Source: Syngnathus acus (lineage: Eukaryota; Chordata; Actinopteri; Syngnathiformes; Syngnathidae). Taken from it: 64,000 nucleotides of DNA. The stretch covers positions 2,294,001 through 2,358,000 of the forward strand of contig NC_051100.1 in NCBI RefSeq assembly GCF_901709675.1, read 5' to 3'. This document shows positions 23,830 to 34,493 of this stretch, in pieces. Numbering within the stretch: the stretch's first letter is position 1; each line of letters begins with the position of its first letter. Made by a program: the position numbers and the translations under genes. The notes beneath the pieces were generated by a model. That model was not told the DNA's origin, ran no database searches, and saw only the letters and a program-made list of their open reading frames with translations.

Positions 23830-26800
23830 GTAAGAAAACACGGCTTGATCGATTCTGTCATGTTTTCATTGACCCACAACTCAAAATCAATTTTTTTTAT
23901 AGAGCACGTCAACAACTGTCATTGTCAGAAAGTGCTGTAGAGAGATCAAAAAGAAAACGTCAAGTAATAATAATCAAATAAAAATACATTTGAATTATTT
24001 TTTAATGTCTCCATTATACAAAATATACCACAAATAAATTGAATTAAGGATAACAGTAAAAGCCAATAAAAACATGAGATAATATCAATGAATACAATAA
24101 ATGAAATACAATTATCTAAATAAAATAAGCCAAATTGAACTTTTAATATGAGGGCAAAGACCAAAATAAAATGAAATAAAAGCTTGTTTAAAAATCTGAC
24201 AAATATTTCTTGCAGGTATGAGACAGAAAGCCGCCTTGGAGCTTCTGGAGTCGGAGAGGATCTACGTGTCCCACTTGTCCCTGCTGCTGAAGGCCAACAT
24301 CTCTTTCAACGGCTCGGAAGCGCTCGCAGCGAAGGACAAACGGTGAGAAGATCGAATTCGTTATTAGTCCACACACCTACGCGCTCACCCGTGATCTAAA
24401 TTGACAGGAATTAGAAGGCAGGAAATGAAAAAATCTAATAACTTACTCCAGCTTGTTAATGTCATGGCTGTTAAGCCTCCATGCACGAGTTTACACAACG
24501 GGACCATTTTTGAAATATCGCCGCATAATGCGTTAACATGCGGACAACCAAAATCCCCTAAATTGATGATGTCACGTCTTCCCAGGCCGTTTCCCAGCTC
24601 TTTGAGGTTCCTGATCCAGCAGCACTTGGACCTGCTGCACACCCTGCAGGAGCGCGTCCTCAGGTGCCAGTGGCAAGGCATCATGGGAGACATCTTCATG
24701 AGGCTCACCAGTAAAGAGGTGCCCTCACAATCATTTAAAAGCATTAGTGCCAAATGATTGTGAATGCGTGGAGGTCCAACGCTTGGCAAATATGTCAAAT
24801 CAATCACAATCCATGACTTTACTGTTTTTCCCCCCCCTAGAGTGATTTCCTCGATTTGTACGTTTCCTATCTGAAGGAGCTGCCCGATTGTCTGGCCGTG
24901 GTCACCGTGCTGGCTTCCAATGCTGTCAAATCGTCCGCCTTCCTGGAGGTAAAAGACACAACCATCCATTTTTGATTAAATAAAATAAAAAATTAATAAA
25001 AATTAAATATAAATAAAAAAATAATAATAAATAAACAAATAAACAAACAAACAAATAAATAAATAAATAAATAAATAAATGAATGAATGAATGAATGAAT
25101 GAATGAATGAATAAATAAATGAATAAATAAAATACATACATACATACATACATACATACATACCAGTGACGTACGGTGAGGTTCATGACTGGGGAGGCAC
25201 TGACGTCACGGTTGGGGAACGCTGCTCTAGTGTATTCATTCTTTAATTTGAACTATTTTAATTAAAACTCATATCAGCAGTCTTCACACAACACTCAATA
25301 AAGCACATGAAATCAAAAACTGAGAGAAAGTGAAGGGAACAATTCGGTGAATGATTCTTTTGAGTGAACCGATTCTAAAGATTCAGTTCACTTCAAACTG
25401 GAATGCACATCACCAGTACAAAAGAGTACAGACGGCCACTGGCTTCCAGGTCGAAATAGCCCTAACCCCAAACCCTAAGAGCTACTCTAACCCTAACCCT
25501 AGCTCCAGCTCTAACCCTAGCTCTAACCCTAGCTCTAACCCTAACTCTAGCTCTAACCCTAACCCTAACCCTAACCCTAACCCTAACCCTCTACCTCTAC
25601 CTCTACCTCTAGCTCTAGCTCTAGCTCTAGCTCTAACCCTAACCCTAACCCTAGCTCCAGCTCTAACCCTAGCTCTAACCCTAAACCCTAGCTCTAACTC
25701 TAGCTCTAGCTCTAACCCTAACCCTAACTATAACTATAACTCTAACTCTAACTCTAGCTCTAGCTCTAGCTCTAGCTCTAGCTCTAGCTCTAGCTCTAGC
25801 TCTAACCCTAACCCTAACCCTAGCTCTAACCCTAACCCTAGCTCCAGCTCTAACCCTAACCCTAGCTGTAACCCTAGCTCTAACCCTAGCTCTAACCCTG
25901 GCTCAAACCCTAACCCTAGCTCTAACCCTGGCTCAAACCCTAACCCTAGCTCTAACCCTAGCTCTAACCCTAGCTCTAACCCTAACCCTGGCTCAAACCC
26001 CCTAGCTCTAACCCTAACCCTAGCTCTAACCCTAGCTCCAGCTCTAACCCTAACCCTAGCTCTAACCCTAGCTCTAACCCTAACCCCAGCTCCAGCTCTA
26101 ACCCTAGCTCTAACCCTAAACCCTAGCTCTAACCCTAAACCCTAGCTCTAACCCTAGCTCTAACCCTAGCTCTAACCCTAATCCTAGCTCTAACCCTAAC
26201 CCCTAGCTCTAACCCTAACCCTAGCTCTAACCCTAACTCTAGCTCTAGCTCTAGCTCTAACCCTAACCCTAACCCTAACTCTAGCTCTAGCTCTAGCTCT
26301 AGCTCTAACCCTAACCCTAGCTCTAACCCTAATCCTAGCTCCAGCTCTAACCCTAACCCTAGCTCTAACCCTAACCCTGGCTCAAACCCTAACCCTAGCT
26401 CTAACCCTAGCTCTAACCCTAACTCTGGCTCAAACCCCCTAGCTCTAACCCTAACCCTAGCTCTAACCCTAGCTCCAGCTCTAACCCTAGCTCTAACCCT
26501 AGCTCTAACCCTAGCTCCAGCTCTAACCCTAGCTCTAACCCTAACTCTAACCCTAGCTCTAACCCTAACCCTAGCTCCAGCTCTACCTAACCCTAGCTCT
26601 AACCCTAATCCTAGCTCCTAGCTCTAACCCTAACCCTAACCCTAGCTCTAACCCTAACCCTAGCTCTAACCCTAACCCTAACTCTAGCTCTAGCTCTAGC
26701 TCTAGCTCTAGCTCTAACCCTAACCCTAACCCTAACCCTAACCCTAACCCTAACTCTAACTCTAGCTCTAGCTCTAACCCTAGCTCTAACCCTAAACCCT

Positions 26801-27949
26801 AGCTCTAACCCTAAACCCTAGCTCTAACCCTAGCTCTAACCCTAGCTCTAACCCTAGCTCTAACCCTAACCCTAGCTCTAACCCTAGCTCCAGCTCTAAC
26901 CCTAGCTCTAACCCTAGCTCTAACCCTAGCTCCAGCTCTAACCCTAGCTCTAACCCTAACTCTAACCCTAGCTCTAACCCTAACCCTAGCTCCAGCTCTA
27001 CCTAACCCTAGCTCTAACCCTAATCCTAGCTCTAGCTCTAACCCTAACCCTAACCCTAACCCTAGCTCTAACCCTAACCCTAGCTCTAACCCTAACCCTA
27101 ACTCTAGCTCTAGCTCTAGCTCTAGCTCTAGCTCTAGCTCTAACCCTAACCCTAACCCTAACCCTAACCCTAACTCTAACTCTAGCTCTAGCTCTAACCC
27201 TAGCTCTAACCCTAAACCCTAGCTCTAACCCTAAACCCTAGCTCTAACCCTAGCTCTAACCCTAGCTCTAACCCTAGCTCTAACCCTAATCCTAGCTCTA
27301 ACCCTAACCCTAACTCTAGCTCTAGCTCTAGCTCTAGCTCTAGCTCTAGCTCTAACCCTAACCCTAACCCTAACCCTAACCCTAACCCTAACTCTAGCTC
27401 TAGCTCTAACCCTAACCCTAACCCTGGCTCAAACCCCCTAGCTCTAACCCTAACCCTAGCTCTAACCCTAGCTCCAGCTCTAACCCTAACCCTAGCTCTA
27501 ACCCTAGCTCTAACCCTAACCCCAGCTCCAGCTCTAACCCTAGCTCTAACCCTAAACCCTAGCTCTAACCCTAATCCTAGCTCCAGCTCTAACCCTAACC
27601 CTAGCTCTAACCCTAACCCTGGCTCAAACCCTAACCCTAGCTCTAACCCTAGCTCTAACCCTAAACCCTAGCTCTAACTCTAGCTCTAGCTCTAGCTCTA
27701 ACCCTAACCCTAACCCTAACTATAACTCTAGCTCTAGCTCTAACCCTAACCCTAACCCTAACCCTAACCCTAGCTCTAACCCTAACCCTAGCTCCAGCTC
27801 TAACCCTAACCCTAGCTCTAACCCTAGCTCTAACCCTAACCCTGGCTCAAACCCTAACCCTAGCTCTAACCCTGGCTCAAACCCTAACCCTAACCCTAAC
27901 CCTAACCCTAACCCTAACCCTAACCCTAGCTCTAACCCTAACCCTAACC

Positions 27950-27983
<34 letters not shown>

Positions 27984-30900
27984 GCTCTAACCCTGGCTCA
28001 AACCCTAACCCTAGCTCTAACCCTAGCTCTAACCCTAGCTCTAACCCTAACCCTGGCTCAAACCCCCTAGCTCTAACCCTAACCCTAACTCTAGCTCTAG
28101 CTCTAGCTCTAGCTCTAACCCTAACCCTAACCCTAACCCTAACCCTAACTCTAGCTCTAGCTCTAACCCTAACCCTAACCCTAACCCTAACCCTAGCTCT
28201 AACCCTAATCCTAGCTCCAGCTCTAACCCTAACCCTAGCTCTAACCCTAACCCTGGCTCAAACCCTAACCCTAGCTCTAACCCTAGCTCTAACCCTAGCT
28301 CTAACCCTAAACCCTAGCTCTAACTCTAGCTCTAGCTCTAACCCTAACCCTAACCCTAACTATAACTCTAACTCTAGCTCTAGCTCTAGCTCTAACCCTA
28401 ACCCTAACCCTAACCCTAACCCTAACCCTAGCTCTAACCCTAACCCTAGCTCCAGCTCTAACCCTAACCCTAGCTCTAACCCTAGCTCTAACCCTAACCC
28501 TGGCTCAAACCCTAACCCTAGCTCTAACCCTGGCTCAAACCCTAACCCTAGCTCTAACCCTAGCTCTAACCCTAGCTCTAACCCTAACCCTGGCTCAAAC
28601 CCCCTAGCTCTAACCCTAACCCTAGCTCTAACCCTAGCTCCAGCTCTAACCCTAACCCTAGCTCTAACCCTAGCTCTAACCCTAACCCCAGCTCCAGCTC
28701 TAACCCTAGCTCTAACCCTCGCTCTAACCCTAAACCCTAGCTCTAACCCTAAACCCTAGCTCTAACCCTAGCTCTAACCCTAGCTCTAACCCTGGCTCTA
28801 ACCCTAATCCTAGCTCTAACCCTAACCCTAACCCTAGCTCTAACCCTAACCCTAGCTCTAACCCTAACCCTAACCCTAACCCTAACCCTAACTCTAGCTC
28901 TAGCTCTAGCTCTAGCTCTAACCCTAACCCTAACCCTAACTCTAGCTCTAGCTCTAACCCTAACCCTAGCTCTAACCCTAATCCTAGCTCCAGCTCTAAC
29001 CCTAACCCTAGCTCTAACCCTAACCCTGGCTCAAACCCTAACCCTAGCTCTGACCCTAGCTCTAACCCTAACCCTGGCTCAAACCCCCTAGCTCTAACCC
29101 TAACCCTAGCTCTAACCCTAGCTCCAGCTCTAACCCTAACCCTAGCTCTAACCCTAGCTCTAACCCTAGCTCCAGCTCTAACCCTAGCTCTAACCCTAAC
29201 TCTAACCCTAGCTCTAACCCTAACCCTAGCTCCAGCTCTACCTAACCCTAGCTCTAACCCTAATCCTAGCTCTAACCCTAACCCTAACCCTAACCCTAGC
29301 TCTAACCCTAGCTCTAACCCTAACCCTAACTCTAGCTCTAACCCTAACCCTAACCCTAACCCTAACTCTAACTCTAACTCTAACTCTAGCTCTAGCTCTA
29401 ACCCTAGCTCTAACCCTAAACCCTAGCTCTAACCCTAAACCCTAGCTCTAACCCTAGCTCTAACCCTAGCTCTAACCCTAGCTCTAACCCTAATCCTAGC
29501 TCTAACCCTAACCCTAACCCTATCTCTAACCCTAACCCTAGCTCTAACCCTAACCCTAACCCTAACTCTAGCTCTAGCTCTAACCCTAACCCTAACCCTA
29601 ACCCTAACCCTAACTCTAGCTCTAGCTCTAACCCTAACCCTAACCCTAACCCTAACCCTAACCCTAACCCTAACCCTAGCTCTAACCCTAATCCTAGCTC
29701 CAGCTCTAACCCTAACCCTAGCTCTAACCCTAACCCTGGCTCAAACCCTAACCCTAGCTCTAACCCTTGCTCTCACCCTAGCTCTAACCCTAACCCTGGC
29801 TCAAACCCCCTAGCTCTAACCCTAACCCTAGCTCTAACCCTAGCTCCAGCTCTAACCCTAACCCTAGCTCTAACCCTAGCTCCAGCTCTAACCCTAGCTC
29901 TAACCCTAACTCTAACCCTAGCTCTAACCCTAACCCTAGCTCCAGCTCTACCTAACCCTAGCTCTAACCCTAATCCTAGCTCTAACCCTAACCCTAACCC
30001 TAACCCTAGCTCTAACCCTAACCCTAGCTCTAACCCTAACCCTAACTCTAGCTCTAGCTCTAGCTCTAGCTCTAACCCTAACCCTAACCCTAACCCTAAC
30101 TCTAACTCTAACTCTAACTCTAACTCTAGCTCTAGCTCTAACCCTAACCCTAACCCTAGCTCCAACCCTAATCCTAGCTCTAACCCTAACCCTGGCTCAA
30201 ACCCTAACCCTAGCTCTAACCCTAGCTCTAACCCTAACCCTGGCTCAAACCCCCTAGCTCTAACCCTAACCCTAGCTCTAACCCTAGCTCTAGCTCTAGC
30301 TCTAACCCTAACCCTAACCCTAACCCTAACTCTAACTCTAACTCTAACTCTAGCTCTAGCTCTAACCCTAACCCTAACCCTAACCCTAGCTCTAACCCTA
30401 ATCCTAGCTCCAGCTCTAACCCTAACCCTAGCTCTAACCCTAACCCTGGCTCAAACCCTAACCCTAGCTCTAACCCTAGCTCTAACCCTAGCTCTAACCC
30501 TAACCCTGGCTCAAACCCCCTAGCTCTAACCCTAACCCTAGCTCTAACCCTAGCTCCAGCTCTAACCCTAACCCTAGCTCTAACCCTAGCTCTAACCCTA
30601 GCTCTAACCCTAACTCTAACCCTAGCTCTAACCCTAACCCTAGCTCCAGCTCTACCTAACCCTAGCTCTAACCCTATCTCCAGCTCTAACCCTAGCTTTA
30701 ACCCTAACTCTAGCACTAGCTCTAACCCTAACCGGAGCTCTAACCCTAGCTCTAACCCTAGCTCTAACTCTAACCCTAGCTCTAACCCTAGCTCTAATCG
30801 TAATCCAAACCCTAACCCTAGTTCAAACATTAACCCTAGCTCCAGCTCTAACCCTAGCTCTAACCCCAGCCCCAGCTCTAAACCTAATGCTAAACTTTAG

Positions 30901-33900
30901 GGAGGTGTATGGTCATATGGGGCAGCACACGAGCAACTGTGTTGCAAATTTTCTGATAAAATCTTTAGGCTCCACTGAGAATCGAACCCGTGTGGCTGAG
31001 GTGAGAGCCCAGAGCACTAACCACTACACTATGGAGGCCTCACTCACATTCCATGGAATTAATATGGTTTTATGGAATAGCTCACAACGTTTTTTTGCGC
31101 CACAGACCGGTTACGTGTCAGAAATATTTTCGCGGACCGGCCTTTATATGAATAAATAATACATTTATGATAAATATATAAATACGATGAAATAAAATGA
31201 TATGACTATTTATTTCTTTTAGTAGGGTTTTTTTGAGTTTTTCCTTGCTCTCTTGGGAGCATAAGATCAGGGGATGCTTTGAGAATAATTGTCAATGATA
31301 TACGTATATATGCATATATGTGTCTTTGGTGACATTAGGTACTGTAAATCCCTGTTCACTTACCTGTGCGGCTCAAGAATGTCAAGAATGTGTATTTGAC
31401 TACTTGCTCTTTATTTTGGGGGACACCTACACATATTACACAACGTAAAACACATACATAGTGTCATATAAAGCAGTTAACCAAATGTCAAATTTTTGTT
31501 TTCATGCCCAAAAAAATCAAAACAAGGAATAAAACACCAGACAAGTTTTAACAGGTTTTTAATGTTTATTAAAATAATAATAATACCAGTATTTCAACCC
31601 AGCAATCTAATGTGAAATTGCAGTAGATATACATACACATATTGTCATATAAAGCAGTTAACCAAATGTCTGATTTTTATGTTTTAATTGGCGAATATAA
31701 AAAAAAGGAATAAAACACCAGACAAGTTTTAACATAAATGTTTATTAAAAGTAAATTTCAAACCAGCAATCCAATGTGAAATTGCAGTAGATATATTGGA
31801 TAACAATATTTAAGCGTGTATATGCTTACACGTTATTTAAAAACTACTATAAGTGTTATACCACTGCATATAGTGTTCACCAGCTCAGTGGCCTTGTGCT
31901 AGAGTGTCCGCCTTGAGTCTGGGAGGTTGTGGGTTCAAACCGCGGCCGGGTCATACCGGAGACTATAAAAATGGTACTCAGTTCTTCCCTGCTTGGCACT
32001 CAGTGTAAGGGGTTGAAATGGGGCTCCCCTGCTGCTCACGATCATTGGGACTTTTACTTATAAAATCAAGGTTACCCAAAGAGAAGCATAATCTCCCGTT
32101 TTTGCATAACGGCGCATCCCTTCACGCACTAAAGTTAGCCGTTGGCTTGGAGAAAACGTGCATAAAAGAAGTGGTGTTTCAGTGAGTGGTACTTTCTTTC
32201 CTTGGCAAATCGTAAATCGACATTCCGGCTTACAGAGTTCACGCCACGAGGGAGACGTAACACGTTCTCTGACTGATCCGTTGATGCACGGGAAGGAAGG
32301 CAGTTGACCCATTAACTCGTTCGCGAACGGGAAAGTCAGGATTCCTTCCCTCACTGATCCGTTCTCGCGATGAACTCCTCTCGCCTCCCTGATACATAGT
32401 ACATACATAAAATAGTCTTACCCAAATGTATCCAACCTAACAATTCCGTTGCATAAGAATGGGTGACACTTGATTGCAGTTTGACCTATTTTTTTCCGAT
32501 TGGTCAACATGAACCGCGCCCTACTTCTTGCTCTGATTGGTTGTCTCAATGTTTTCAAGAATGACGTCATGGGAGACGAGTCCAGACCCTCACTGCACAC
32601 GTTGCTCCTCCAACCGGTGCAGAGAATTCCGGAATACTTGCTTTTGCTGCAGGTGACAAAAAACACACACAAAAAAAAAACATTTTTGTCCTTAATTCCA
32701 TCCATCATCAAGTGTGTCACGTGTGTGTTTAGGCTTTGCTGAGGCAGACGGAGGCCTCGCACCCAGACTACTATTTGCTACTAGTGTGTATTCAGCAGTT
32801 CCGCAACTTCAACAGCCAGCATCAGCACCTCCTCCAGCGTAACCAGGAACTCCTGATGCACAGCCGCCTGGAGGTCAAGAGGTCTGCACGACAACAAAAA
32901 CAAAACAGCATTCATCCTTAAACACAACATAGGGAAATACAGACAACGTGTGCGCGTGTCTCCTAGTAGCAGGTCGTCCATGAAGCAGCTTCTAAGGAAC
33001 ATGGAAGGCGGCCTTCAAGGATCTCCTTACCCTCATAGCAAGTACGGCTACAGTATTTCACTTTCAGGCCACTAGATGGCGTAAAAAAATAAATCAAGGG
33101 GAAGCAGTTCTAGAAATGGCAGACTAGTATTTTGGAAACTTCTCTCTTTCAGACTGATAGTGGAATAATTACATATCAAATCAATAATACCATACAAAAG
33201 ATCTTGATTTGCTTTTTTGGGGGGCTTTTTCGACATGGACAGGGAGCACGCTAATCAGGCCAAACACAGCAAGCAACGTCTTCTGGAGCAGATCCAGTCC
33301 AGCCATCGCTTCCACGAGCGGGATCGTGTGCAGGAGCCTGAAGTTAACTGTTACGATCCCGAGTGGGGGACTCAGCTGCAGTTCTGCAGCCCTGACGTGG
33401 ACTCGCGCAAACACAAAGCCACAGGTGATATTTGCAAAGTTCTTGTTAGGGCCCAAAAAAGAAGAGATAAATACAAATTTGAACGATGAGCATCTTTTGG
33501 CTTGCAGGTTTGGGTAGCATTCCAGAAACAGAAGCATCCGAGCGCTCCGGCCAGCATCGCGTACCTGCCAGACCCTCAGAATTCCGGCAGGTCCAGCCAG
33601 GCTCGGCTTTGGCCGATGCCTTGGAGGAGTTCCTTCTCCCTCCAGACCCTCCTGGGATGGAGTGTCTCTACGAGGAGGAAAGTAACTCCCTCCACAATGC
33701 GTCCGCGTTCGACCGCAGCTCTACGCCCTCGTCCGACTCGTCCATCGACATCGCCTTCGTCAAGTGTCCCAAAAGTCCCATAACTCCATCGCGCCACGCA
33801 CCAACAAACCGGGATTTCTTTGGCAACGGGTACAACAAACCTAATCGAGCGTGCGGCTCCCCGGACGAAGCTGTGCTGATGCACCACGCTTATCAACGCC

Positions 33901-34493
33901 CCCTTCAGGCCAGCCAGCGTCAAAAAAGCAAGGTGAGCTCACACGGTACTCAAGTTGTGAGATTCTTTTGACGCTTTTGCCCTCTTTGCAGTCACTGAAC
34001 GGACTGCAAATGGACAGCACAGCGATGGAGAGCGGCCACGCCAAACTGGAACGGCAGGGCAGCAGAGGGTGCGGCACGCCGTCTCGTAAGATCCACAGCT
34101 CGCCGGTGAGCAAGAAGGACTGCGAGAAGCCCAGTGACGACCTTCATGGGGTGCTCAACATTTGAATGGATTTGACGGGCAGAGGTTTACTTTATGAACT
34201 AAAACGCTCACCCTTGTCAGGTCCCCGCCATGCCGCCGTGGGCCGATGAGGAAGATCACCATCACACGCCCCTCAGCGAGCGAAGCCGCAAGCAAGACAA
34301 GGGAGGCTTCAGGAGCTCCTTCAAGAAACTCTTCAAGAAGAAGTAAGAAGAATGATACCGTCCGTCTGTTTTAGTAGGGCAGTCGATTATGAAACGGTTG
34401 CTTTCTCGCAGGGGCGGTGATGACGATAAGAAGAAAACGGCAGAGAAAGGTCAAGAAAATCAACAAGTGGATGTTAGAGGCACTGCAGTGTGA
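21279..34493 (+). CDS. arhgef33: Rho guanine nucleotide exchange factor 33 (17 coding exons)
   Basis: ARHGEF33 is a poorly studied DH-domain protein expected to promote GDP/GTP exchange on Rho-family GTPases in the cytoplasm. Coding exons: 21279-21339, 22340-22386, 22882-23046, 23335-23447, 23518-23654, 23722-23829, 24216-24342, 24586-24718, 24841-24948, 32560-32652, 32733-32881, 32967-33041, 33243-33424, 33508-33932, 33992-34105, 34221-34342, 34412-34493. Phases agree throughout: 2241 nt, 746 aa. An N-terminal coiled coil (about 37-129), a DH domain (about 212-413) and a C-terminal basic GGFRSSFKKLFKKK motif (about 706-719) match ARHGEF33 as I recall it; no PH domain follows the DH. The gene is divergent from bcl2l11 and convergent with map4k3. 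The ATG in exon 1 (M-D-D-N-S) is a proposal, because the N-terminus varies in this family. Confidence 0.92.
21427..21540. repeat. Two-copy 64 bp tandem duplication in arhgef33 intron 1
   Basis: TCATATGAATGACTAATATT AGTGACGT and the following AACAAGCCAAAAGATGAGC occur at 21427-21476 and again at 21491-21540, period 64 bp, with two or three mismatches. No function is apparent. Confidence 0.8.
24216..32881 (+). CDS. arhgef33: arhgef33 exons 7-11: DH (Dbl homology) domain
   Basis: Five exons (24216-24342, 24586-24718, 24841-24948, 32560-32652, 32733-32881) encode the catalytic DH fold. CR1 is ALELLESERIYVSHLSLLLK. CR3 is LLLQPVQRIPEYLLLLQALL, the classic GEF signature, followed by HPDYYLLLVCIQQFRNF. 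Exon 9 and exon 10 are separated by a 7.6 kb intron filled with telomere-like repeat, while other introns here are mostly 80-500 bp. The exon 10 acceptor (TTTTCAAG|AATGAC) is weak, but the frame and homology support it. Confidence 0.92.
24976..25163. repeat. Compound tetranucleotide microsatellite
   Basis: AT-rich (AAAT)n passes into (AAAC)n, (AAAT)n, (GAAT)n (about 25079-25112) and (ATAC)n (about 25133-25163), just inside arhgef33 intron 9. Confidence 0.9.
25164..25458. mobile_element. Dispersed-repeat sequence flanking the telomere-like array (left)
   Basis: Contains ACCAGTGACGTACGGTGAGG and ATGATTCTTTTGAGTGAACC then GATTCTAAAGATTCAGTTCA, which resemble fragments I associate with repetitive fish DNA. 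I cannot name the family. The array starts directly after it. Confidence 0.4.
25459..30890. repeat. 5.4 kb composite telomere-like array (AACCCT / AGCTCT hexamers)
   Basis: Almost every base fits a hexamer register made of AACCCT (telomeric CCCTAA), AGCTCT, AGCTCC, AACTCT and GGCTCA. Common compound units are AACCCTAGCTCT, with runs of pure AACCCT (up to eight or so, e.g. about 27885-27930) and pure AGCTCT. The G-rich telomere strand is on minus. A longer phrase, GGCTCAAACCCCCTAGCT, recurs nine times (25990, 26427, 27426, 28055, 28592, 29076, 29798, 30242, 30508), showing higher-order duplication. It lies in arhgef33 intron 9. The long ORFs across it (264 aa on plus; 130 and 198 aa on minus) arise because a hexamer keeps frame; they are not genes. 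Confidence 0.97.
30967..31039 (-). mobile_element. tRNA-Glu-like sequence (SINE head or tRNA pseudogene)
   Basis: The minus strand reads GGCCTCCATAGTGTAGTGGT TAGTGCTCT, then CTGGG-CTCTCAC-CTCAG as an anticodon arm with CTC in the loop, and GGGTTCGATTC as the B-box. D-arm and anticodon arm resemble tRNA-Glu, but the T stem and acceptor stem pair poorly, so a functional tRNA is unlikely. Confidence 0.55.
31075..31150. mobile_element. Degraded dispersed repeat (GACCGG type)
   Basis: TTTTTTTGCGCCACAGACCG, GTTACGTGTCAG and TTTTCGCGGACCGGCCTTT look like remnants of a dispersed fish repeat. Family not assigned. Confidence 0.35.
31461..31800. repeat. Diverged tandem duplication of about 170 bp
   Basis: Blocks GTCATATAAAGCAGTTAACC, GGAATAAAACACCAGACAAG, TTTTAAC...TTTATTAAAA and CCAGCAATC-AATGTGAAATTGCAGTAG appear in the same order at 31461-31630 and 31639-31795, with substitutions and indels. 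It is older than the duplications at 627 and 21427. Confidence 0.8.
31881..32050 (+). mobile_element. tRNA-derived SINE, second family
   Basis: An A-box-like CTCAGTGGCCTTGTGCTAGA and a B-box GGGTTCAAACC are followed by GCGGCCGGGTCATACCGG, ACTATAAAAATGGTACTC and CCTGCTTGGCACTCAGTGT. The body differs from the SINE at 19158, so this is another family. Confidence 0.65.
32060..32460. mobile_element. Dispersed-repeat sequence on the right of the array region
   Basis: Has repeated short themes such as GACTGATCCGTT, CGAACGGGAAAG and CACTGATCCGTTCTCGCG, loosely like the TGAACCGATTC themes left of the array. No transposase coding is seen. Family unknown. Confidence 0.3.
32967..34493 (+). CDS. arhgef33: arhgef33 exons 12-17: C-terminal region
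   Basis: Exons 32967-33041 (tandem acceptor CCTAGTAG), 33243-33424, 33508-33932, 33992-34105, 34221-34342 and 34412-34493. The region is low in predicted order: Ser/Pro-rich, with SSDSSIDIAFVKCPKSPITP matching the human SSESSLDICFLR segment, then KGGFRSSFKKLFKKK, a basic amphipathic stretch that could bind membrane. The stop is TGA at 34491-34493. Failure to use the exon 15 donor (34105/34106) would add 19 codons and then stop. Confidence 0.9.
33068..33083 (+). promoter_or_regulatory. CTCF-like motif in arhgef33 intron 12
   Basis: GCCACTAGATGGCGTA closely matches the CTCF core CCACTAGATGGC. It lies 27 bp after exon 12. Motif resemblance only. Confidence 0.35.

Noticed and set aside
25459-30890. 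CRISPR-like or protein-coding interpretation of the array.
   Set aside because: There are no unique spacers, the unit is 6 bp and the context is a vertebrate intron. The ORFs mirror the DNA repeat.
30967-31039. Functional tRNA-Glu gene.
   Set aside because: T stem and acceptor stem pair poorly. Kept as a tRNA-derived relic.
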